Shown one piece after another: positions 55,788-64,000 of a stretch of DNA of 64,000 nucleotides. Source of the stretch: Acrocarpospora pleiomorpha. GTDB taxonomy: Bacteria > Actinomycetota > Actinomycetes > Streptosporangiales > Streptosporangiaceae. Position 1 is the stretch's first letter, and the number at the start of each line of letters is the position of its first letter. Both the position numbers and the translations under genes were made by a program. Location: contig NZ_BLAF01000047.1 in the NCBI RefSeq assembly GCF_009687885.1, positions 2,565 through 66,564 on the forward strand, written 5' to 3'. The notes under the pieces are model-generated. The model did not search any database. It was not told the DNA's origin and saw nothing but the letters and a program-made list of their open reading frames with translations.

Positions 55788-57980
55788 ATGAAGAAGCCGA
55801 TCATTCCTGGCCGGCCGGGTGGGGAAGCGCCCCAGGTTGAGGAGCCTGTGGAGCCGCGGGAGCCGCTGCCGCCCAAACCCGACCAGCGGGGCCCGGACTC
55901 CTACAGCCCGACCGGGCAGGCCACCGGCGTGCCCGCCGAGTTCCGGGCCCAGCGCGGCGCGTACCTGACGACCGCGCAGGGCCTGCGGCTGCCCGACACC
56001 GACCATTCGCTCAAGGCGGGCCCGCGCGGCCCGGTGCTCCTGCGCGACCACCACCTGCGCGAGAAGATCACCCACTTCGACCACGAACGCATCCCGGAGC
56101 GCGTCGTGCACGCCCGCGGCGCCGCCGCGCACGGCGTCTTCCGCGGGTACGGCAACGCCGCCGCCATCACCAAAGCGGCGTTCCTGGCCAAGGGCGAGGA
56201 GACCCCGGTCTTCGTCCGCTTCTCCACCGTGCTGGGCTCGCGCGGCTCGGCCGACACCGTGCGCGACACCCGCGGCTTCGCGACCAAGTTCTACACCAGC
56301 GAGGGCGTCTTCGACCTGGTCGGCAACAACATCCCGGTGTTCTTCATCCAGGACGCGATCAAGTTCCCGGACGTGATCCACGCCGCCAAACCGCAGCCCG
56401 ACCGGGAGATCCCGCAGGCGGCCAGCGCGCACGACACGTTCTGGGACTTCGTCTCCCTGCACACCGAGGCGACCCATCACACCCTGTGGAACATGTCCGA
56501 CCGGGGCATCCCGCGCTCGTTCCGGACCATGGAGGGGTTCGGGGTGCACACCTTCCGCCTGGTCAACGCCGACGGCGAGACGTCGCTGGTCAAGTTCCAC
56601 TGGAAGCCGAGGGCGGGCGTGCACTCGCTGGTGTGGGAGGAGGCGCAGCTGATCAACGGCATGGACCCGGACTTCCACCGCCGCGACCTCGCCGACGCGA
56701 TCGAGGCGGGGGCCTTCCCGGAATGGGAGTTCGGCGTGCAGGTCTTCCCCGACACGCCGGAGCAGACCTTCGAGGGCATCGACCTGCTGGACCCGACCAA
56801 GATCGTCCCCGAGGAGCTGGCGCCGGTCCAGCCGATCGGGCTGCTGACCCTCAACGCCAACCCGGTGAACTTCTTCGCCGAGACCGAGCAGGTGGCCTTC
56901 CACGTCGGCCATCTGGTGCCGGGGATCGACGTCACCGACGATCCGCTGCTGGCCGGGCGGCTCTTCTCCTACCTGGACACCCAGATCACCCGCCTGGGCG
57001 GGCCCAACTTCGCGCAGCTGCCGATCAACCGGACCCACGCCCAGGTCAACGACCTGCTGCGGGACGGCATGCACCAGAGCGCCGTGCACGCGGGGGTGGC
57101 GCCGTACCGGCCGAACTCGCTGGACGGCGGGTGCCCTTTCCAGGCGGCGGGCGGGTATGTCGAGGCGCCGGTTCAGGTGGCCGCGGCGCCGCGGGTGCGG
57201 GCGGCTCCGGCGTCGTTCGACGATCATTTCAGCCAGCCGAGGATGTTCTGGCTGAGCCTGTCGCCGGTGGAGCGGGAGCACGTGATCGCCGCCTACACCT
57301 TCGAGCTGAGCAAGGTCTACGAGCCGGCGATCAGGGAACGCGTGGTGCGGGTGCTGGCCGGGATCGATCCGCGGCTGAGCGCCCAGGTGGCCGAAGGGCT
57401 CGGGCTGCCCACGCCGGAGCATCCGGGCAAGCCCGCGTCGGTGTCGGCCAGCCCGGCGCTGTCCCAGATGGGCGGGACCTGGCCGAACGCGGGGCGGGTG
57501 ATCGGCATCGTGACCGGCGACGACGATCTCGACGCCGTACGCCGGGTGCGGCGGGAGGTGTTCGAGGCCGGCATGGTGCCGCTGGTCGTCGCGGCCAGCG
57601 GAGGCGTGCTCCCCGGCGGGGGCGATCCGGTCCCGGTGCAGCGGACGTTCGCGGGGGCCCGGTCGGTGGAGTTCGACGCTCTGCTGATGGCCGGCGCGCC
57701 CGGTCCCGGCAAGGACGCGCGGGGTGTCCGGGACGCGAAGGCGGCCAACGGCAAGGCCGCCATGGTGATCGATCCGCGGATCCTGCTGATGCTGCACGAG
57801 GCGTACCGGCATGCCAAACCGCTGGGCGGCTGGGGCGACGCGGCGACCGCGTTCGACGTGGCGGGCATCGCCACCGACGCTCCCGGGATCGTCATCGGAT
57901 CCGACCCGGCCGCCGTGCTGGGCGAGGTGGCCGAACTGCTCACCCGGCACCGCGTCTGGGACCGGTTCCCGGCGGCCTGA
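55788..57980 (+). CDS. katE: Large-subunit (clade 2) monofunctional catalase
   Basis: 730 residues, the size of HPII-type catalases. Decomposes hydrogen peroxide. Active-site His in ERVVHARGAAAHGVF (about 104-118, His108), Asn in FDLVGNNIPVFFIQDAIKFP (about 176-195), heme-binding Tyr in RLFSYLDTQITRLGGPNF (about 391-408). The C-terminal 150 residues (from GRVIGIVTGDDDLD) form the flavodoxin/GATase-like domain of clade 2 enzymes. The N-terminus is Pro/Glu-rich. GGAAGAGGAG is a strong ribosome site. It appears to be a one-gene unit; no OxyR or FurA-type gene is adjacent. Confidence 0.96.
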   Translation: MKKPIIPGRPGGEAPQVEEPVEPREPLPPKPDQRGPDSYSPTGQATGVPAEFRAQRGAYLTTAQGLRLPDTDHSLKAGPRGPVLLRDHHLREKITHFDHERIPERVVHARGAAAHGVFRGYGNAAAITKAAFLAKGEETPVFVRFSTVLGSRGSADTVRDTRGFATKFYTSEGVFDLVGNNIPVFFIQDAIKFPDVIHAAKPQPDREIPQAASAHDTFWDFVSLHTEATHHTLWNMSDRGIPRSFRTMEGFGVHTFRLVNADGETSLVKFHWKPRAGVHSLVWEEAQLINGMDPDFHRRDLADAIEAGAFPEWEFGVQVFPDTPEQTFEGIDLLDPTKIVPEELAPVQPIGLLTLNANPVNFFAETEQVAFHVGHLVPGIDVTDDPLLAGRLFSYLDTQITRLGGPNFAQLPINRTHAQVNDLLRDGMHQSAVHAGVAPYRPNSLDGGCPFQAAGGYVEAPVQVAAAPRVRAAPASFDDHFSQPRMFWLSLSPVEREHVIAAYTFELSKVYEPAIRERVVRVLAGIDPRLSAQVAEGLGLPTPEHPGKPASVSASPALSQMGGTWPNAGRVIGIVTGDDDLDAVRRVRREVFEAGMVPLVVAASGGVLPGGGDPVPVQRTFAGARSVEFDALLMAGAPGPGKDARGVRDAKAANGKAAMVIDPRILLMLHEAYRHAKPLGGWGDAATAFDVAGIATDAPGIVIGSDPAAVLGEVAELLTRHRVWDRFPAA

Positions 57981-57983
57981 CCG

Positions 57984-58706
57984 TCAGCCGAAGCGCTCGG
58001 CCATCCAGGCGTCCCACGCGGCCTGCTCGTCGCGGCCCGCGAAGTTCTGGTGGCCGAGCACGAGGGCGTCGCCGCGGTCGGTCCCGGAGTGGATGAACCG
58101 GTAGAGGCCCCCGCCGGTCCGCACGCCCAGGTTGACGGGCAGGTTCGCGTAGAAGACGACCCCGGCGGAGCCGTCAGGAAGCCGGACGGCCTCGCCGCCG
58201 GCGACCTCGGGCGTGACGCCCAGCGCCTCGGTGACGACCTTCCAGACGGCGTCCGGGCCGCCCGCTCCGGGCCGGAAGACCGTGGTGACCGACGGGACGC
58301 GGCCCGCGAAGTGCCCGAGATACTGGCTGAGGGTCTCCAGGTAGATGGGCCAGCCGGCCTTCATCGCCTCGAACTCGGTCTCCCAGTCGTCGCCGAGCAT
58401 GCCGCTGTGCACCAGCCGCAGCACGGTCGTGCCGCCGCCACGCCCCTCGATGAGGTACTCCATCGCCATGAACCGGCCGTCGGCGGCCTCCTCGCTCCGG
58501 GTCGCGAAGCGGCTGCCCGGCTCGTAGGCGGTGATCGTGGACTGCTCGGTGTGGCCCAGCATCGTGAACTCGGCCCGCTCGCCGGCGAACTGGGTGCGTC
58601 CCATGAACCAGGAGTCGACGCCGGGACCGGTCGCGATCGCCTCCCAGACCTGCTCGGGCGTGGCGGCGAGCTCGATCTCCAGGCTCACCTCGAACGGGTG
58701 CGTCAT
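57984..58706 (-). CDS. AHSA1/SRPBCC-family protein, double-domain
   Basis: 240 residues. The first half (FEVSLEIELAATPEQVWEAI then TGPGVDSWFMG, about 5-36, and RLVHSGMLGDDWETEFEAMK, about 96-115) is an Aha1/CalC-type START domain. The second half (about 145-238) repeats a shorter hydrophobic-pocket fold. Its ATG overlaps the stop of the upstream ArsR-type gene, a common pairing in actinomycetes in which the SRPBCC gene follows its own regulator. Ligand unknown. Confidence 0.85.
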   Translation of the reverse strand: MTHPFEVSLEIELAATPEQVWEAIATGPGVDSWFMGRTQFAGERAEFTMLGHTEQSTITAYEPGSRFATRSEEAADGRFMAMEYLIEGRGGGTTVLRLVHSGMLGDDWETEFEAMKAGWPIYLETLSQYLGHFAGRVPSVTTVFRPGAGGPDAVWKVVTEALGVTPEVAGGEAVRLPDGSAGVVFYANLPVNLGVRTGGGLYRFIHSGTDRGDALVLGHQNFAGRDEQAAWDAWMAERFG

Positions 58707-59290
58707 CGGGCGTCCTTCACGCTCGGGTGGACGGCGACGACGATCCGGTGATCGCGGCCGTGCTCGGCGGATTCGTCATGATACTTGGACACCAGGGCCG
58801 CGACGGCCCCCGCGAGTTCCTCGGCGAACGCCGCCCGGTCGGCGGCCGAGGCGAAGCGCACCTCGCCGTCGATCGCGAAGGTCGCGACCCGCTTACGCGC
58901 CCGGGCGGCGCCGGTGATGAGCGCCCCGACATCGCGGACCAGCCGGGCCGCGACGGCCAGCAGCCAGCTAGCCGACAGCCGGTCGGGCGAGCGGGCCGGA
59001 TCCGGCTCCAGCGACCCCAGCGCGGTCGGCGAGATCACGTAGGAGGCCGCGGTCGCCCGCATGATGCGCTCATGCACATTGCCCTTCCGCCGCTCCTCGA
59101 TCATCTCGACGAGCCCATGCGCCTCCAGCGCCTTCAGGTGATAGTTGACCTTCTGCCGAGGCAGCCCGACCTTGGCGGCCAGCATGGTCGCGGACCCGGG
59201 CTCGCTCAACTCGGCCAGCAGCCGCGCCCGGATGGGCGCCAGCGACACCTCGGCGGCAGCCGGGTCCTCGATCACGGCGATGTCCTGCAT
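58703..59290 (-). CDS. ArsR-type helix-turn-helix regulator
   Basis: 195 residues. The winged helix (IRARLLAELSEPGSATMLAA then KVGLPRQKVNYHLKALEAHG, about 20-58) has the ArsR fold, followed by the wing EERRKGNVHERIMRA. The long C-terminal part is helical and has no metal-binding CxC motif, so it does not sense metals in the classical way. Its last codons overlap the start of the SRPBCC gene (ATGA). An inverted repeat lies 17 bases upstream of its ATG. Confidence 0.85.
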   Translation of the reverse strand: MQDIAVIEDPAAAEVSLAPIRARLLAELSEPGSATMLAAKVGLPRQKVNYHLKALEAHGLVEMIEERRKGNVHERIMRATAASYVISPTALGSLEPDPARSPDRLSASWLLAVAARLVRDVGALITGAARARKRVATFAIDGEVRFASAADRAAFAEELAGAVAALVSKYHDESAEHGRDHRIVVAVHPSVKDAR

Positions 59291-59306
59291 ACCCGCAGGC
59301 TACATC

Positions 59307-59324
59307 CGACAAATTATCCTGTCG
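59307..59324. promoter_or_regulatory. CGACA/TGTCG inverted repeat before the ArsR-type gene
   Basis: CGACA (59307-59311) and TGTCG (59320-59324) are inverted arms around the AT-rich spacer AATTATCC. The position, 17-34 bases upstream of the start codon, fits an autoregulatory operator. Confidence 0.35.
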
Positions 59325-59332
59325 AGAAAACC

Positions 59333-60001
59333 CTATTCACCGGTCAGACTCGCGGCCGTCGCCGCGCGGTGCAGGCTCAGGGCGGCGGGCGGGGGCAGGG
59401 GTTCGGGCGGGTCGACCGGATGGGCGCGGAGGGACTGGAGGAGCAGGGCCACGAGGCGGCGGGACGCGGCTGCGGTCGCGTCGGGGGACGCGGCGCTGAT
59501 GCCGCCGTTGGCCATGATCAGAAGCTTGAGGTCGTCGTGCGTGAAGTCGGCCCGCAGCTGCCCGCTCTCCTTGGCGCGCCGGGTCAGCTCGGCGAAACCG
59601 CGCACGTTGTGGTCGAGCTCCCGCCCGAAGTCGATCGCGTCGGGGAACGCCCCCAGGAACGCCGCGGTGAAACCCCTGTCGACGGCCTGCATGGCGCACG
59701 CCTTCTCGATGACCGCGCAGAATCCGCGCCAGGGGTCCGGGTCGGCGAGGGCGTCGTCGACGGCCGACACGCAGGCCGCGACCTGCTCGGCGAACACCTC
59801 GGTGATCAGCGATTCCTTCGTGGGGAAGTGGCGGTAGAGCGTCGCGGGCCCGATGCCGGCGCGCCGCGCGATCGCGCGCATCGGCACATCCAGCCCGAGC
59901 GCCGCGAAGGTCTCGCGGGCGACCTCGACGATGCGGTCGCGGTTACGTTGCGCGTCGACGCGCAACGCGGCGCTCGGCATCCGAGAAGCATCGGCGGTCA
60001 T
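59333..60001 (-). CDS. TetR-family transcriptional regulator
   Basis: 222 residues from ATG 60001. DNA-binding domain about 20-65: RDRIVEVARETFAALGLDVP, MRAIARRAGIGPATLYRHFP. The C-terminal domain is the SbtR/TetR_C_11-like type common beside oxidoreductases (CAVIEKACAMQAVDRGFTAA). It is divergent from the MDR oxidoreductase gene, with an operator-like sequence in the 87-base gap. Ligand unknown. Confidence 0.9.
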   Translation of the reverse strand: MTADASRMPSAALRVDAQRNRDRIVEVARETFAALGLDVPMRAIARRAGIGPATLYRHFPTKESLITEVFAEQVAACVSAVDDALADPDPWRGFCAVIEKACAMQAVDRGFTAAFLGAFPDAIDFGRELDHNVRGFAELTRRAKESGQLRADFTHDDLKLLIMANGGISAASPDATAAASRRLVALLLQSLRAHPVDPPEPLPPPAALSLHRAATAASLTGE

Positions 60002-60021
60002 ATCTCTCACTTTACTGCAAA

Positions 60022-60037
60022 CGGACGGGGTGTTCCG
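60022..60037. promoter_or_regulatory. TetR operator candidate
   Basis: CGGACGGGGTGTTCCG (60022-60037) is an imperfect palindrome (CGGA-C ... G-TTCCG). A second arm, GGAACACC at 60063-60070, is the exact inverse of GGTGTTCC at 60029-60036. CGGAACGGTGTTCCG-like sites are common for TetR repressors beside oxidoreductase genes in actinomycetes. Confidence 0.5.
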
Positions 60038-60088
60038 ATTTCTTGCTAGCGTCCAGGAGACGGGAACACCTCCTCGGAAGGCATCGGC

Positions 60089-61015
60089 ATGTTCGCTCTT
60101 CAGTACTCGCGGTTCGGCCCTTCCGACGTGCTCACCGTCGGCGAAGCGGCCGAGCCGCACGCCGGTCGCGGCGAGATCCGCATCGCCGTACGGGCCGCCG
60201 GCGTCGCGCCCGCCGACTGGAAACTGCGCGCCGGCAGGCCCCCGGGCCGCGCGCCGCTCAACTGGCCGCACATCCCCGGTGTGGACGCCGCGGGCATTGT
60301 CGACCAGATCGGCGACGGCGTCACCGGTGTCGCGATCGGCGAGGCCGTCTTCGGGCTGGTCGACATCGCCAAGCTCGGCGGCGCGTCCGCCGAGTTCGCC
60401 GTGCTCAAAGCGTGGGCCGCCAAGCCGGACGCGCTCAGCTGGGAGCAGGCCGGCGGCGCGGCGACCAGCGTCGAGACCGCCACCCGCGCCTTGACCGTGC
60501 TGGGCGTCACGGCGGGCACGACGCTGCTGATCGAGGGCGCGGGCGGAGGCGTCGGCACCGGGACCGTGCAGCTCGCGGTCGCCCGCGGGGCCACCGTCAT
60601 CGGCACAGCGAGCCCGCGCAACCACGAGTTCCTGGCCGGCCTCGGCGCCACGCCCACCACCTACGGTTCCGGTCTCGTCGAGCGGGTCGCGGCACTGGCG
60701 CCCCACGGCGTCGACGCGGTGCTCGACGCCGCGGGCTCCGGCTCGCTGCCCGACCTGGTCGCCGTAGCGGGTGACGCCGCCCGGGTCCTGTCCGTCGCCG
60801 ATCTGAACGCCCACCAGCACGGCGTACGGCTCTCCTACACCGGCAGCGGCGACGAGCCCGGTTACGCGGGCCTGGCCGTGGCGGCCGCACTCGCCGCCGA
60901 GGGCCGGTTCACCGTGCCGCTGCACGCGGTCTTCCCGCTCAAGGACGGCGCGAAGGCCCACGACCTGAGCGCCACCGGCCACGCTCGCGGAAAGGTCGTT
61001 CTGACTGTGCCGTGA
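60089..61015 (+). CDS. MDR-family NADP-dependent oxidoreductase
   Basis: 308 residues. GroES-like start (FGPSDVLTVGEAAEPHAGRG, about 9-28), then VRAAGVAPADWKLRAG (about 34-49), and the Rossmann segment LLIEGAGGGVGTGTVQLAVA (about 149-168). No zinc ligands. It belongs to the quinone-oxidoreductase-like MDR branch, like the gene at 8114-9025, with which it shares layout but only modest sequence. The probable repressor is the divergent TetR gene. Substrate unknown. Confidence 0.9.
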   Translation: MFALQYSRFGPSDVLTVGEAAEPHAGRGEIRIAVRAAGVAPADWKLRAGRPPGRAPLNWPHIPGVDAAGIVDQIGDGVTGVAIGEAVFGLVDIAKLGGASAEFAVLKAWAAKPDALSWEQAGGAATSVETATRALTVLGVTAGTTLLIEGAGGGVGTGTVQLAVARGATVIGTASPRNHEFLAGLGATPTTYGSGLVERVAALAPHGVDAVLDAAGSGSLPDLVAVAGDAARVLSVADLNAHQHGVRLSYTGSGDEPGYAGLAVAAALAAEGRFTVPLHAVFPLKDGAKAHDLSATGHARGKVVLTVP

Positions 61016-61055
61016 TGAGCGGTCGTTCCGGCCGTAGTATCGGCGGGAGGGCGCC

Positions 61056-63635
61056 GTGGACGTATGGCCGTTCGTGGGCAGGCGGGTCGAGCGGGAGTGG
61101 GCCGTGGCGACGCTGCGGCGTGGGAACGTGGTGATCGCCGGGGCCGCGGGGGTGGGGAAGAGCCGGCTGGCGAGTGAGGTCGCTGCGGCGTTCGACGCCA
61201 CTGTGCATGTGCGCGGGACTCGGGCGGCCCGGGTGTTGCCGCTGGGGGCGTTCGCGCCGCTGCTTCCCGAAGGGGAGCCGGGGTTCAATCCGCTCCGGTG
61301 GGCGGCGGACGCGATCTTATCCCGCGCGCCGTCGTTGCTGGTGGTGGATGACGCGCATCTGCTGGACGCCTCGTCGGCCGCGCTCACGCATCAGCTGGCG
61401 GATGCCGTCCGGGTGCTGGCGACCGTACGGGCGGGTGAGGAATGCCCGGATTCGGTGACCGCGCTCTGGGAGGACGATCTGGGCAGCCGCCTCGATCTGG
61501 CCCCCCTCACGGACGCGGAGACGGCGGCGGTTCTCGCCTCCGTCCTGGGCGGTCAGGTGGATCCGCCCGCGGCCGCGCGGCTGCACACGCTCAGCCAGGG
61601 CAACGTGCTGCTGCTGCGCGAACTGGTCACCGCGGCTCTGGAGGGCCAGGTTCTGGTACGGCCCGACGGTCTGACCTGGCGGCTGGAGGGCGAGGTGCCC
61701 CGCGCGCCGCGCCTGATGGAGATGATCGAACGCCGAATGGGCCGGTTCGGCGACGCCGTCACCTCGGTCCTGGAGCTGGTCGCCCTGGCCGAACCCATCG
61801 GCCTGGCCCCGCTGGCCGCGCTGACCGGCGGCGACGCGATCGAGGAGGCGGAGTCCCGCGGCCTGGTCGACGTCGTCTCCGACGGCCGCCGCGCCGCCGT
61901 CCGCCTGGCCCACCCCCTGTACGGCGAGGCGCTGCGGCTTCCCGTCACGCGCCGCAGGCGCCGCTTCGGGGAGCTGGCCGACACGCTCCAGGCGACCGGC
62001 GCCCGCCGCCGCGAGGACGTGCTGCGGATCGCGGTCTGGCGGCTGGAGAGCGGCACCACCCCCGACCCGGTCCCGCTGGTGCGCGCCTGCCGCCTGGCCT
62101 GGGCCTCCCATGACTTCCCGCTGGCGATCCGGCTGGCCAGGGCGGCGCTGGCCGGTGCGGGAACCGACGAGGACCGGGTGGACGCCGCCATCATGCTCGG
62201 CACCCTGCTCAACTACTCGGCCCAGCCCGCCGAAGCGGAGACCTTGATCGCCCAGCTGCCCGCCGGGCCCCTCGACGAGCGGCGGCGCACCGAGCTCGCC
62301 CTCACCCGGGCGTGGAGCCTCGCGCTGGGGTTGGGCCGCGTCGAGGAGGGCATGGAGCTGCTGGCCCGGACCAGGGAACAGATCACGCAGGTCGCCTACC
62401 GGCAGGATCTGTCCACGCTGCTGATCATCATCATGTCCGCGCACACCGGGATGGAGGACCTGCTGGGGCACATCAACGCGTTGCTGGCGGAACCGCCGGT
62501 CACCGCCGCCGTCCGGGCGCAGGCGCTGAACAGCCGGGCCGCCACCCTCTCCACGATCGGCCGCTACCACGAGGCGGAGGCCGACATCGCGGCGGCCATC
62601 GGCGATCACGCGAACTGGGTGGACGCCGTGCCCGTGATCCTGCTGCCCTTGCACGCGAACTGGTCGCTGAACCGGATGATGCTGGGCGACGTCGACGGCA
62701 TGGAAGCGGCCATGGACCACCTGGCGGAGCTGGTCGGGTCAGGCCACGGGTTCTCGTACGCGGCCCAGGCCATGGCCCTGCACCGCGCGATGGCGGCCCG
62801 GCTGCGGGGCGGGTTCACCCAGGCCGCCAGGCTGCTCCAGGACGCCCGGCGGCACCAGGGCGACGACGCGCTCACCGGCCTCCTCATGATCGAACACGCC
62901 TACGTGCTGGCTTTGCGGGGCGACGGGCGCGCCGCGAGGACGGCCTTCGACGAGGGCGTCACCGCGTACACCCGGCTCGGCGCCCTGACCGACATGTTCC
63001 GCTACCTGGCCGAACCCTGGATCATCGCCGCCTCCGGCGAGCTGCGCAAAGGCGTGGAATTCGCCCTGTCCACCGCGGACGTGGGCCGGCACATGGGCAT
63101 TGTGGCCTTCGAAACCCACGCCCTGCACACCGTGGCACGCCTCGGTTTCGCCGAACGCGCCGCCGACCGTCTCGCCGAGCTCGCCTCAGTCCAGGACGGC
63201 GACCTGGCCTCCCTCTTCGCCGTGCAGGCCCGCGCGTCCGCCGTCCAGGACGCGCCCGCGCTGGAGCGGGTGACGTCCGAGTTCACCGGGCTCGGCCTCC
63301 TCCCGTACGCGGCCGAGGCCTGCGCCCAGGCCGCCCAAGCGTGGGACCATGTCGGCCGCCCCGCCTCCGGGCGCGCCGCCGCCAGCCGCGCCTGGCTGCT
63401 GGCCGCCCGCTGCGACGGCCTCCGCACCCCGGCCGTGGCCCACCTCACCGCTCCCGGCCTGACCCGCCGCGAGGCGGAGATCGCCCGGCTGGCCTGCACC
63501 GGCCTGCCCAGCAAGCAGATCGCCGAACGCCTGTTCCTGTCCCCCCGCACGGTCGACAACCACCTGCAGAACGTGTACGCCAAACTCGGCGTCTCCAACC
63601 GCTCCGACCTCAGGCGAGTGCTGCGCTCGGACTGA
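61056..63635 (+). CDS. Large LuxR-type (LAL) ATP-binding regulator
   Basis: 859 residues from GTG 61056, with GGGAGGGC upstream. N-terminal AAA/NTPase: Walker A VIAGAAGVGKSRLASEVAAA (about 26-45) and Walker B SLLVVDDAHLLD (about 92-103). A long helical TPR-like middle (about 330-780) follows, then a C-terminal LuxR helix-turn-helix: LTRREAEIARLACTGLPSKQ, IAERLFLSPRTVDNHLQNVY (about 796-835). LAL regulators activate nearby or distant pathways. Here the MDR oxidoreductase gene ends 40 bases upstream and mdcH converges downstream, so the target is not evident. Confidence 0.93.
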   Translation: MDVWPFVGRRVEREWAVATLRRGNVVIAGAAGVGKSRLASEVAAAFDATVHVRGTRAARVLPLGAFAPLLPEGEPGFNPLRWAADAILSRAPSLLVVDDAHLLDASSAALTHQLADAVRVLATVRAGEECPDSVTALWEDDLGSRLDLAPLTDAETAAVLASVLGGQVDPPAAARLHTLSQGNVLLLRELVTAALEGQVLVRPDGLTWRLEGEVPRAPRLMEMIERRMGRFGDAVTSVLELVALAEPIGLAPLAALTGGDAIEEAESRGLVDVVSDGRRAAVRLAHPLYGEALRLPVTRRRRRFGELADTLQATGARRREDVLRIAVWRLESGTTPDPVPLVRACRLAWASHDFPLAIRLARAALAGAGTDEDRVDAAIMLGTLLNYSAQPAEAETLIAQLPAGPLDERRRTELALTRAWSLALGLGRVEEGMELLARTREQITQVAYRQDLSTLLIIIMSAHTGMEDLLGHINALLAEPPVTAAVRAQALNSRAATLSTIGRYHEAEADIAAAIGDHANWVDAVPVILLPLHANWSLNRMMLGDVDGMEAAMDHLAELVGSGHGFSYAAQAMALHRAMAARLRGGFTQAARLLQDARRHQGDDALTGLLMIEHAYVLALRGDGRAARTAFDEGVTAYTRLGALTDMFRYLAEPWIIAASGELRKGVEFALSTADVGRHMGIVAFETHALHTVARLGFAERAADRLAELASVQDGDLASLFAVQARASAVQDAPALERVTSEFTGLGLLPYAAEACAQAAQAWDHVGRPASGRAAASRAWLLAARCDGLRTPAVAHLTAPGLTRREAEIARLACTGLPSKQIAERLFLSPRTVDNHLQNVYAKLGVSNRSDLRRVLRSD

Positions 63636-63655
63636 TCCCGCCGCCGGCGGCAGGG

Positions 63656-64000
63656 CTAGCGGACCCGCGCGAGGGCCGCCGCGTCGGTGACGCGGGTGTC
63701 GGCCAGGGTGATGACACGGGTACGGGGGTGGGTGACCTGGGCGGTTCGGGCCAGGACGCGGCCCGGCGGGGTTTGGATGAACAGGGTCGTGCCGAGTTCG
63801 CCGAGCAGGGCGATGCCGTCGCGCCACCGGACCGTGGTGGCGACGCCGCGGGCGAGATCGTCCAGGACGGCGCCGGAGTCGTGGAGGAGGCGGCCCGTGG
63901 CGCCCCCTAGGCAGGGGCGGAGGAGAGGGCGGCGGGGGAGCGTGGCGAGGTGGTCGGCCATGGCGTCGGCGACCTGGGTGAGCAGCGGGCAGTGGGAGGG
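63656..64000 (-). CDS. mdcH: Malonate decarboxylase epsilon subunit (acyltransferase), 3' part
   Basis: The last 114 codons are in the window; the gene runs off the right edge. The segment SHCPLLTQVADAMADHLATL, then LGGATGRLLHDSGAVLDDLA and VRWRDGIALLGELGTTLFIQ with TPPGRVLAR matches the C-terminal half of MdcH, the malonyl-CoA:ACP acyltransferase that loads the malonate decarboxylase carrier protein. The His in SHCPLL is the second catalytic residue of acyltransferases. The remaining mdc genes would be expected beyond the edge. It is convergent with the LuxR gene. Confidence 0.75.
   Translation of the reverse strand, partial: PSHCPLLTQVADAMADHLATLPRRPLLRPCLGGATGRLLHDSGAVLDDLARGVATTVRWRDGIALLGELGTTLFIQTPPGRVLARTAQVTHPRTRVITLADTRVTDAAALARVR

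Noticed and set aside
1..64000. tRNA, rRNA, CRISPR array, insertion sequence, integrase or phage genes
   Set aside because: I looked for CCA-ended cloverleaf genes, regularly spaced repeats, transposase DDE/HTH motifs and tyrosine-recombinase motifs and saw none.

Overview
The window is chromosomal DNA of a high-GC actinomycete. The evidence is strong G/C bias at third codon positions, frequent GTG/TTG starts, many ECF sigma factors and one-component regulators (MarR, TetR, PadR, HxlR, XRE, AraC, LuxR), a mycothiol-type maleylpyruvate isomerase homologue, a Methyltransf_19 (formerly DUF574) methyltransferase and a malonate decarboxylase subunit. The mix fits a Streptosporangiaceae-like soil actinomycete, but no 16S or marker gene is present to prove it. 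I see no rRNA, tRNA, CRISPR array, insertion sequence or phage gene. The region reads as chromosome-arm accessory content: many two- to six-gene operons, each with its own regulator, and several broken genes.

Layout. 1-9 kb: a secreted polysaccharide lyase (cut by the window edge) beside an alpha-galactosidase relic, a secreted two-repeat Cys protein, a MarR/DinB-type pair, a voltage-gated cation channel with an acidic GDDW filter, a glycerophosphodiesterase, a collagen-like protein and a quinone oxidoreductase. 9-20 kb: a sigma-factor relic, a NUDIX hydrolase, a beta-propeller phytase behind a PHO-box-like repeat, PadR and SigE-type sigma operons, a TIMP/NTR-like surface protein, an archaeal-type aspartyl-tRNA synthetase behind a T-box riboswitch, and a gutted ECF41 sigma gene beside its oxidoreductase partner. 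20-31 kb: small regulator-enzyme pairs with visible operator repeats, a creatininase-like gene behind a long inverted repeat, a PARG-like macrodomain protein and an MFS exporter.

31-41 kb: a tight six-gene operon (glnT, glxB, glxC, glxD, an FAD amine oxidase, an XRE-cupin regulator) that looks like a glutamate-linked amine assimilation module. Next comes a TetR-ferredoxin-P450 operon with a leaderless-looking promoter, facing an aldehyde dehydrogenase. 41-48 kb: a 1231-residue protein of exact 45-residue TPR-like repeats ending in a CHAT caspase-like protease domain, a MarR gene lacking its front end, a DHA2 exporter, MarR and an SGNH hydrolase. 48-54 kb: a two-component system divergent from an ABC exporter, sharing an 18-bp operator. 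The exporter permease is frameshifted, and it is followed by a second ABC/two-component locus that has collapsed through deletion and frameshift. 54-64 kb: a secreted GDSL esterase, large catalase, SRPBCC/ArsR pair, TetR/oxidoreductase pair, a LAL-type LuxR regulator and the end of mdcH.

Main points for follow-up: (i) the TPR-CHAT protein; (ii) the T-box upstream of aspS, with a UGGC acceptor-binding bulge that fits the GCCA end of tRNA-Asp/Asn; (iii) repeated loss of regulator genes by internal deletion or single-base indel (9.1-9.8, 19.3-19.6, 44.8-45.1, 50.8-53.9 kb), while neighbouring effector genes stay open; (iv) several clean palindromes and direct repeats in divergent promoters that propose testable operators. 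The four single-base shifts could be assembly errors; the larger deletions cannot be explained that way.
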